Assembly (NCBI GenBank): GCA_030463445.1
Contig: JAQGFW010010547.1
Coordinates: 1 to 24,557, forward strand
Source: Euplotes aediculatus
Taxonomy: Eukaryota > Ciliophora > Spirotrichea > Euplotida > Euplotidae
Length of the DNA: 24,557 nt
Reading direction: 5' to 3'
In this document: positions 1-7,400 of the stretch, one piece after another
How the letters are laid out: each line of letters begins with the position of its first letter
Numbering within the stretch: position 1 is the first letter of the stretch
Made by a program: the position numbers and the translations under genes
Notes under the pieces: generated by a model
The model's database searches: none
Told to the model about the DNA's origin: nothing
Seen by the model: only the letters and a program-made list of their open reading frames with translations

Positions 1-308
1 TTTCCATTCCGGATGCCATTTTTGGAGCAAGCGTGGAAGTGCCTACAATTGATGGAAGGGCAAAAATCAAGATTCCCGCAGGTACACAGAGCGGAAAAAT
101 ATTCCGGTTGAAAGGAAAAGGATTTCCTGCAGTCAACAGTTATGAAAAAGGGGATCAGCTCATCCATGTGAATGTATGGACACCCCAAAACCTGACGAGT
201 GAAGAAAAAGCAATCATGGAAAAATTGCAGCACGCAGACAATTTCCAACCGAAGCCCGATAAAAACGAGCGAAGTTTCTTCGACAAAGTAAGAGAGATCT
301 TCTCCTGA
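1..308 (+). CDS. dnaJ: Chaperone DnaJ, C-terminal fragment (gene cut by window start)
   Basis: The open frame runs in from the window edge (first complete codon at position 3) and ends with TGA at 306-308. The visible part is the second C-terminal substrate-binding domain of an Hsp40 co-chaperone. It shows the typical VEVPTIDGRAKIKIPAGTQ stretch, then RLKGKGFP, then a GDQLIHVNVWTPQNLT-type strand and a short tail ending in SFFDKVREIFS. DnaJ delivers unfolded proteins to DnaK and stimulates its ATPase in the cytoplasm. The J-domain and zinc-finger part lie outside the window, so a CbpA-type relative cannot be fully excluded. The GTG at 33 is an internal valine codon, not a start. A strong terminator follows immediately, so this is the last gene of its transcript. 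Confidence 0.88.
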   Translation, partial: SIPDAIFGASVEVPTIDGRAKIKIPAGTQSGKIFRLKGKGFPAVNSYEKGDQLIHVNVWTPQNLTSEEKAIMEKLQHADNFQPKPDKNERSFFDKVREIFS

Positions 309-310
309 TA

Positions 311-343
311 AAAAAAGCCGCAGCCAATAGCTGCGGCTTTTTT
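311..343 (+). terminator. Intrinsic terminator after dnaJ
   Basis: A perfect 14-base inverted repeat (arms 311-324 and 330-343) surrounds the loop CAATA. The core GCCGCAGC/GCTGCGGC is GC-rich, preceded by an A-run and followed by a T-run, the classic rho-independent layout. It starts two bases after the dnaJ stop and separates dnaJ from the HD-domain gene. The A-run upstream makes it potentially active on the opposite strand too. Confidence 0.93.
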
Positions 344-394
344 GTTATATTTCTGTAGGATTTACTAAGATTTCCAACCTTTAAAAGGTACCAC

Positions 395-1012
395 ATGACG
401 GAATCAGGCTTTATCGACCTGGAGCGGTCAATTATGCAGCGACTTGAAAAAGGGCTGGATAAACGATTGACCTATCACAACCTGCAACATACCCGTGATG
501 TAATGAAACAGGCTGTACGGATTGCCGGCGAGGAAGGGATCCGGAATGAAAATCAACTCTTATTACTTCGGATCGCTGCATTGTACCATGATATTGGTTT
601 TCTGGATACCTATAAAGGGCATGAGTTAAGATCCTGCGAAATGATGCTCGCTGACCTTGATAACGGAAGTCTGGATTCGTCAGAACTGGAATCGATCAGA
701 GGAATGATCATGGCCACCAGAATTCCGCAATCACCCGGCAATATCCTGGAAGATATCATTTGTGATGCAGATCTTGATTACCTGGGAAGAGAAGACTTCC
801 CTCCTATCAGCCAGGGATTGATGAAAGAATTTATTGCCTATTCCATCATTCAGACAGAAACTGAGTGGGATCCGATACAGATCGCCTTTTTTGAGAAACA
901 CCGGTATTTTACCGGCAGCTCTCAAAAAAACCGTCAGCCCGGAAAACAACGTCACCTGGAAATGCTGAAACTGCGTCAGCAAAACCAACACCTAAATAAT
1001 GACGGGAAATGA
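395..1012 (+). CDS. HD-domain phosphohydrolase-like protein, 205 aa
   Basis: This is a soluble protein with the metal-binding signature of the HD superfamily: His28 and His32 in YHNLQHT, the His65-Asp66 doublet in ALYHDIGF, His76 in KGHE, and a later acidic cluster (ICDADLDYLG) that can supply the last metal ligand. HD proteins hydrolyse phosphomonoesters or phosphodiesters of nucleotides, including cyclic nucleotides and ppGpp; the substrate here cannot be read from sequence. There is no signal peptide or transmembrane segment. The ATG at 395 is the first Met of the frame and sits just after the dnaJ terminator. Its stop overlaps the next start in ATGA (1009-1012), so it is almost certainly translationally coupled to the transporter-like gene. 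The downstream cyclic-nucleotide-binding gene makes a cNMP or nucleotide substrate an attractive guess, but only a guess. Confidence 0.82.
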   Translation: MTESGFIDLERSIMQRLEKGLDKRLTYHNLQHTRDVMKQAVRIAGEEGIRNENQLLLLRIAALYHDIGFLDTYKGHELRSCEMMLADLDNGSLDSSELESIRGMIMATRIPQSPGNILEDIICDADLDYLGREDFPPISQGLMKEFIAYSIIQTETEWDPIQIAFFEKHRYFTGSSQKNRQPGKQRHLEMLKLRQQNQHLNNDGK

Positions 1013-3762
1013 GCAGTAACCGATTCTGGTTGAATTTGCTGAATATACAGAAGCAGGAATGGCCAATCGTCAAACAACTGTTCTGGTTACAATTTTTTCA
1101 GGGTGCCGGCATCTCCTTTTTCTTTACTGCAGAATTTGCCAGGTTCCTGGAAAAATTTCCTGTTCATGAATTACCCTGGGTAATGGTATTATCGGCGGGA
1201 CTGCTATGGTTAACCGGCTTTGTCTATACTGTGCTGGAACATCATATACCATTCAAAAAATTTAATGAAGGCATTATTCTTTTTATGGCCGGCACCATGT
1301 TACTGGTTCGGATAGGCAGCACCGTTATAGCAGATAACTGGTTGTATTATCTGAGTTTAGCCTGGTTTTATGTACTGTACCTGCTGAACAACCTGGAGTT
1401 CTGGGGAATTGCCTCAAGGTTGTTTAATATCAGGCAAAGCAAACGCCTGTTTGGGGTAGTCAGTTCGGGGGATATTCCAGCCAAATTTATTGGATATACA
1501 CTGGCGCTGGTATTTGTTCCGTATACCGGAACACTAAACCTGCTTTTTTTAGGAGTGATCAGCATGTTATTATCCATTCCATTCTACCGGAAAATTACGG
1601 AAACACTTCACGTAGCAGAAGAACACCATTCATCCGGCATATCAATTCATCATAGTCATCATCCGATCCGGAACTTATATCAAACATTCATCAATACCGC
1701 CATCATTCGCAGAATTGCCATCATCTCGCTGCTAGCTTCGGCCTGTATCATTCTGATAAACTATGGTTTCTATGCGAAGATCAAGGAATCCTACCAGAAT
1801 GATGTGGAACTTGCCCGATTCATTGCATTATTTATGGCTGGTTTAAGAGTAGCCGCCATGATCACCAAAACCATCTTTACCAGCAGGCTCACCACAACGC
1901 TGGGTGTTCAGAAATCCTTGTTCATTACGCCCCTCTTAGTAATAGGCCTGATATCAGTTATTATAGGACTCTCATTTGTTAGCCCGGATAAGCGATTTAT
2001 ATTTTTCGTATTCGGTGCGTCTTCCATTGCAATAGATGTATTGCGAACTGCTATCAACTCACCGGTGCTGTTAACTATCATGCAGCCATTGCCCATTCAT
2101 GAAAGAATGAGGGCACACAATATCATCAAAGGCATCATGGATCCCTTTGCCACATTATTCTGCGGGATAATTTTATTGGTATTATTTCAGCTGCAGCAAA
2201 CAATTGACCTCCTGACAATTTGCATCCTGCTACTTTTATTGGCTGGCGCCTGGCTTGCAGGAATCGTTTACGTAAACCGGGAATACCTGAACATGCTGGT
2301 CAACACCATTTCGAGCAGGTATTTCAGCCAGGAAGAATTTTCACTCAATGATACCGTAACACTACAGAAGATCCGGGAGAAAATACATTCCGGAACAGAG
2401 CAGGAAGTGATTAGCGTACTATCGATGGTGGCCAGTAAGCAGAATCCTATTTCACTGGAATTGCTTGGATTGTTTCTTGAACATCCTTCCCAGCAGGTAA
2501 AAACGGAAGCCATACAATTGATCAGCAGAAAAGACCTGGCCGCGCTCGAACCACTATTGCAGGCGCTTACAGAACAGAAGCATCCCGATACCCTAAGGAA
2601 AGAAGCCATATTTGCTGTTTGTAAATTAACAGCATCCTCCAAAATCACCACTTCATTTCATGAATCAAACAATCCTGATTTTAAGTCGGCAGCACTTTGC
2701 GGTATGCTGTCAAATAAAAACAGGGCTATTCGATTTTCTGCAGAAGAGCGGCTTGCTGTATTATTGCGGTCCGCTTCCATAGAAGAAAAATTATATGGGC
2801 TATCCATCTTGCAGGATGCCGCCGAAGAATATGATCATCCCCTGTTGTCGGTATTTCTGCAAATGGAAAAGTCTCCCAAATTAGTAGAAGAGAGTATACA
2901 GGCCATCGGGAAAGCTGCTTCTATGGAAAGCCTTCAGGCATGTATGCAACTATTCCCGCACTATACCAAACAGGTAAAAGCGGCTTTGTTAAGAGCGGGT
3001 CACCAGGCGATCAGGCCAATTGAACAGTATATAAAAACACAACACCCTGCCGACCAGCAACTGACGGAGCTGATTCAGTTACTGGGACAGATTGGCGGAG
3101 AAGAGGCAAAAAAATTCCTAGGCAGTCTGATAAAAGAAAAAAATGCACACCACCCAGCACTGATCAAAGCATTGTACAGAAGTAAATACAAAGCAACACA
3201 GACCACCCGACAGGAATTGGAAGAGCTGATTCGTGCATATACATTTTATGCAACAGAATTATTATTTATGCAACGCAGTTTGCAGGAAAAAAACAGACCC
3301 GGTGATTTATTATCCGGAGCCATACAAATCGAATTGAATGAGATCCGTGAGCTTTTGCTTTGTTTATTTGGTATACTGTATAACCGTGAAAATATTCAGA
3401 AATCCAGAAATGCTCTCCTTGCAAACAAAAAAGAAACAATCGGCAATGCGATGGAAATTATTGAAGTAACGGTAAAAAAAGATCTCGGAAAATATTTCTG
3501 TGTATTATTTGAGAATTCCAGCATTGAAGAAAGATGCAATGCCATGAGAGCGATTTATCGGGAACAGGAATTCAGTAAGATTGATAGTATCATGGAAAGG
3601 ATATTATCTGAAAAACCAATAGACTATCAAAACTGGACAAAAGCCTGCACACTTTATATTTCGCGGAAATATGGAATTTCAATTGATCCGATATACAGCA
3701 GCAAGTTCCTGCAGGCAGAAAATATACTGCTAAAAGAAACAGCCCAATTTGCGATCGCATAA
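1009..3762 (+). CDS. Npt/MFS-like membrane protein with long HEAT-like C-terminal tail, 917 aa
   Basis: The N-terminal ~420 residues are a polytopic membrane domain of roughly 10-12 hydrophobic helices. They contain the RLFNIRQSKRLFGVVSSGD stretch between helices, which resembles the Npt1/Npt2 (ATP/ADP translocase-like) and MFS-related families. A His-rich loop (about residues 200-221, EEHHSSGISIHHSHH) lies at the domain middle. From about residue 440 to the end the protein is helical, with HEAT-like repeats (for example LLGLFLEHPSQQVKTEAIQL) and no further membrane spans. Related Bacteroidota proteins can carry a cyclic-nucleotide-binding domain in the same polypeptide (my recollection of the family). 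Here that domain is a separate gene 9 bases downstream. The substrate is unknown: nucleotide exchange is suggested by family resemblance, and the tail suggests a scaffold or regulated transporter. The ATG start overlaps the HD gene stop. Confidence 0.72.
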   Translation: MSSNRFWLNLLNIQKQEWPIVKQLFWLQFFQGAGISFFFTAEFARFLEKFPVHELPWVMVLSAGLLWLTGFVYTVLEHHIPFKKFNEGIILFMAGTMLLVRIGSTVIADNWLYYLSLAWFYVLYLLNNLEFWGIASRLFNIRQSKRLFGVVSSGDIPAKFIGYTLALVFVPYTGTLNLLFLGVISMLLSIPFYRKITETLHVAEEHHSSGISIHHSHHPIRNLYQTFINTAIIRRIAIISLLASACIILINYGFYAKIKESYQNDVELARFIALFMAGLRVAAMITKTIFTSRLTTTLGVQKSLFITPLLVIGLISVIIGLSFVSPDKRFIFFVFGASSIAIDVLRTAINSPVLLTIMQPLPIHERMRAHNIIKGIMDPFATLFCGIILLVLFQLQQTIDLLTICILLLLLAGAWLAGIVYVNREYLNMLVNTISSRYFSQEEFSLNDTVTLQKIREKIHSGTEQEVISVLSMVASKQNPISLELLGLFLEHPSQQVKTEAIQLISRKDLAALEPLLQALTEQKHPDTLRKEAIFAVCKLTASSKITTSFHESNNPDFKSAALCGMLSNKNRAIRFSAEERLAVLLRSASIEEKLYGLSILQDAAEEYDHPLLSVFLQMEKSPKLVEESIQAIGKAASMESLQACMQLFPHYTKQVKAALLRAGHQAIRPIEQYIKTQHPADQQLTELIQLLGQIGGEEAKKFLGSLIKEKNAHHPALIKALYRSKYKATQTTRQELEELIRAYTFYATELLFMQRSLQEKNRPGDLLSGAIQIELNEIRELLLCLFGILYNRENIQKSRNALLANKKETIGNAMEIIEVTVKKDLGKYFCVLFENSSIEERCNAMRAIYREQEFSKIDSIMERILSEKPIDYQNWTKACTLYISRKYGISIDPIYSSKFLQAENILLKETAQFAIA

Positions 3763-3771
3763 AACTGAATT

Positions 3772-4227
3772 ATGAGTCAAAACACAGGTGACCGGTTACT
3801 TTTGATTGAAAAAGTTTTATTACTGAAATCGTTGCCTATTTTCCGCGATACACCGGAAAATATCCTGGCTGATCTTGCGCCCCTAATGGTGGAAGAAGAG
3901 TATGAGCAGGGAACAACCATTTTCAGTGAAGGGGAAATCGGAGATTGTATGTTTATCATTAACCGGGGAGTAATCAGTATACATAAAGGCGCCATCAGTT
4001 TAGCCGAATTAGGAGATAAAGAGGTTTTCGGAGAATTATCCCTCCTGGATGCAGAAACGAGGTCGGCCAGTGCAACCTGTCAAACGGACTGTACACTGTT
4101 CCGGATCAATCAGGAACCCTTTTATGAATTAATTGATTCCAGGCCTGAAATCGCGCGGGGCTTTATCAAGATTTTGTGTAAACGATTGAGGGCACAAAAT
4201 GAAAGATCCGTCCAAAGCACAAAATAA
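3772..4227 (+). CDS. Free-standing cyclic-nucleotide-binding domain protein, 151 aa
   Basis: The protein consists of a single cNMP-binding beta-roll with helical ends and no DNA-binding helix-turn-helix, so it is not a full Crp/Fnr regulator. It opens with LLLKSLPIFRDTPENILADL, the usual start of the fold. The phosphate-binding cassette reads FGELSLLDAETRSASA, with Glu88 (ribose contact) and Arg97 (phosphate contact) both present, so real cAMP or cGMP binding is likely. It follows the membrane/HEAT gene by 9 bases and ends the operon. The natural reading is a detached regulatory subunit that controls the membrane protein through its HEAT tail; this partnership is inferred from gene order only. 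The adenylate-type cyclase encoded at 10049-12031 could supply the ligand. Confidence 0.86.
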   Translation: MSQNTGDRLLLIEKVLLLKSLPIFRDTPENILADLAPLMVEEEYEQGTTIFSEGEIGDCMFIINRGVISIHKGAISLAELGDKEVFGELSLLDAETRSASATCQTDCTLFRINQEPFYELIDSRPEIARGFIKILCKRLRAQNERSVQSTK

Positions 4228-4251
4228 TCATGGACAATGGGTATTTTTCCC

Positions 4252-4283
4252 CTTGGGAAACCCCTTTAAATGCTGTAACTTTC
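4252..4283 (+). promoter_or_regulatory. Candidate Bacteroidota-type promoter upstream of the giant protease gene
   Basis: TAACTTTC at 4276-4283 matches the -7 consensus TAnnTTTG except for the last base. A TTG at 4253-4255 (CTTG at 4252-4255) sits 20 bases upstream, a spacing seen for the -33 element in this phylum. If used, the transcript would start near 4290 and carry a ~140-base leader before the ATG at 4430. Short degenerate motifs occur by chance, so this is only a candidate. The rest of the 4228-4429 gap shows nothing I can assign. Confidence 0.33.
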
Positions 4284-4429
4284 CTATCACTGCAATCTTC
4301 CCCTTGTTAACCAGCGTGAATCCTGTCTCCTGCCATTGATCAAACGTACCCCTAACAGTACCACAACCCCATCACCCGGAATTGAACAGGTAGTGTCATA
4401 CTGCCGGTTTGGTTCCTAAACGTTTGACC

Positions 4430-7400
4430 ATGAGAAAGAAGGACATTCGTCTGCACAGACGATTGCAGGTATTGCTTGCAATTACTCTGACACTGTTTCA
4501 ATTACCCGCCAATTCCCAAACCAAACTCACTGATTATCTGCTGTTTAGTGGAAGTCTAAATTGTAGTAGTTGTGGAATTGAGATCGGTTCTGCCAATCAG
4601 ATCAAGTCCGGCAGAATTGGTGGTTTTGGGGTAGTACGATCTACGGGATCTGCTACCATAAACGCCTCCATCCACACAAACACCTTTATTCAACTAACCA
4701 ATAGCAATGCGGTTACAGGAAATTTAACCGCTGCCAATAAAACCGGAAACAGCACCGCTATCAGCCTGGGCTCAAATGCGCAGGTTATTGGCAATCTGGA
4801 TGCCGATGGCAATATCAATATTGGAGGTGGCAGCATTCGCGGTACAATTACCCATGCCCCCGGTACCAGTTATTCGGGACCAACACCTTCGAATGGCGTT
4901 GTAAGGCAACAGGTTCCTGACCTTCCGGTATTGCCGTTTTTGCCTGCACCTGTTGAAGGATTAACGCCAGCTGGCGGAACCATTACAGGAAACAGTAATC
5001 TTTCTCCTGGCACCTACGGCGCTATAGAATTGAGTGGAAACAGAACCATAACCTTTAGCAGACCAGGAACTTATACCCTGAAACACATCCGAAATTCAGG
5101 AAATTTCAACAGGTTTATTTTTGACTTTGGAACCAATACAAGTGGAGTCTTCAAATTATTGATACAGGGTGATGTAGATCTGGGAAAACTTGCCGTGGAA
5201 TTAAAAGGGAGCGGATCTGCAGCCCGTATTTATGCAGAAGCACAGGGTAACGGGGCGAGTTCCAAAGACAAACAAACTGCCTGGACACAAAGCAATGGAA
5301 GTACAGGAAGTATGGTATCGCAATGGTTTGGAACAATCTATGTTCCAAATGGGAATGTGATGATCGGATCCGGATCCAGTATCTCAAAAATTACGGGAGC
5401 AATCTGGTCAGGCAGAAAAATCACGATAGGCAGCAGTGTTGAATTAAATCATGTGGCATTTGAAGCCTGTTCCGAACCACCCGTTGCGGATGCAGGTTCC
5501 AATACCACCCTGTCCTGCGCAGGCAGTCCAACTGCTACACTTACAGCAAGAACACAAACGCCCAATGCCCAGTTTACATGGAAGAATGCCGGGGGAACCA
5601 TTTTGGGAACAAATTCCAGCCTCACAGTTTCAGCAACCGGAGTTTATATGCTTACAGTTACAGATCCTGTAACAGGATGCAGCAGTACAGATGATGTGCT
5701 GGTGGAAGACAATTCAGATGTATGTCCTTTGTATCAGCCTCCTGTTACCGGAAAAGTGGAGGATCTGATAGGATCGGAATTGGACTTTTTGTCTAAAAAC
5801 CCAGGCGGGGGTACCAATACCCAGGATTTATTCCTGATTCAAAATGAGGGCGTTTTTGTTGAGATCATTGTATATGCAGGCAAACGCGCGTATGTGCTCG
5901 ATTTGCTGACGCAGGCCGGCTCTCCATATGGACTTGACAACCTGATATCCAATGGCAGTAATGAATATATCATAACTGGCCGGATTCCTATCAGCAATCT
6001 TCAGAAACTAAACAGCTTCAATGAGGATAACAGAAGAAGTCCGGATGAAAAACTGATCAACTTCTGCCGACCGGTTTATCCGCCAGTTACTGATTTTGGG
6101 CAAACCTCCAGCCAGGGTGATTCCTCTATAGCAACCAACCAGGTAAGAGCTGCCTATCAGTTGGCAGGAGCAGGTGTAAAAATCGGGGTGTTGTCAGACA
6201 GCTATAACACAACAGGAGCAACGCCACTGAATCCACCAGACGGAGGACCGGCGCGAACAGATGTTCAGAATGGTGATTTGCCAGGACCAGAAAACACCAA
6301 TTTTCAGACACCGGTGGAAATAGTAAAAGAATTTCCTTACGGAAGAAGATCAGATGAAGGAAGAGCCATGCTGCAGATCATTCACGATCTGGCGCCTGCA
6401 GCCAGCCTGGCTTTCAGAACCGGATTTATCAGTCCGGGTGATTTTGCGCAAGGCATTCTCGAACTACAGTCCATTGCTCAGTGTGACATCATGGTAGATG
6501 ATATCACCTTCATTACAGAACCTTTCTTCAAAGACGGAAAAGTGGCGCAAGCAGTGGACCAGGTAACAGCAGCAGGCGTAAGTTATTTTTCTGCAGCGGG
6601 GAACTATGGGAATAAGTCCTACCAACGGGCATTCAGACCAACTGCGGCACCTGCCGGTATAATTGGTGATGCACATGATTTCAGTGGATCAGGTGATATC
6701 TTCCAGCGAATCAAGCTGGTTCCAGGAACTTATACAATTGTACTCCAGTGGCAGGATGATGTGTATTCCATCGGGCCGGAAGCAACAGGAACACAGCATG
6801 ATTTCGATATCTACCTAACGAATGACAATGGTTCTACGCTGTTTGGTTTCAACCGCAATAATATTGGTGGAGATCCCATTGAAGTAATGCCATTTTATAC
6901 AGAGGCGAATACCTTTACCAATATTTTGATAGTCAAAGCCGGCAGTGCTCCCAATGCAGGCAATACGCCAGTCAATTTGAAATATATCATTTTCAGAGGA
7001 GAAGCAACCATAGAAGAGTTCCAGGAAGGAAGCAGTACCATTGTTGGGCAGGCCAATGCAGCAGGGGCTATGACAGTAGCTGCGGTTCGATATACCAAAC
7101 CAACGAATGGAGCAATAGCCGGACAAATAAGCACAGAAGTGTTTTCTTCCCTGGGAGGTACACCAGTAAATGGAATCGTTCGCGCAAAGCCTGACTTTAG
7201 CGCTCCAAACGGTGTAAATACTACTGTTCCCCTGGGAACAAATGATTTTGACAGTGATGGTTTTATCAACTTTTTTGGAACATCTGCGGCAGCACCACAC
7301 GCTGCTGCTGCTGCTGCTTTGATATTGGAAGCAAGTAAGAAATTTGTTAGTCCGACTGCCTTATCTCCTGCTTCATTAAAACAATTAATGCGCTCTTCTG

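Noticed and set aside
4246-4260. Hairpin tttccc-ctt-gggaaa after the cNMP-binding gene
   Set aside because: Only 6 base pairs with a 3-base loop and no T-run, so I cannot support it as a terminator.
4409-4429. TTG start giving 7 extra residues on the giant protease
   Set aside because: The ATG at 4430 begins a typical signal peptide with a basic start; the extra residues VPKRLT add nothing.
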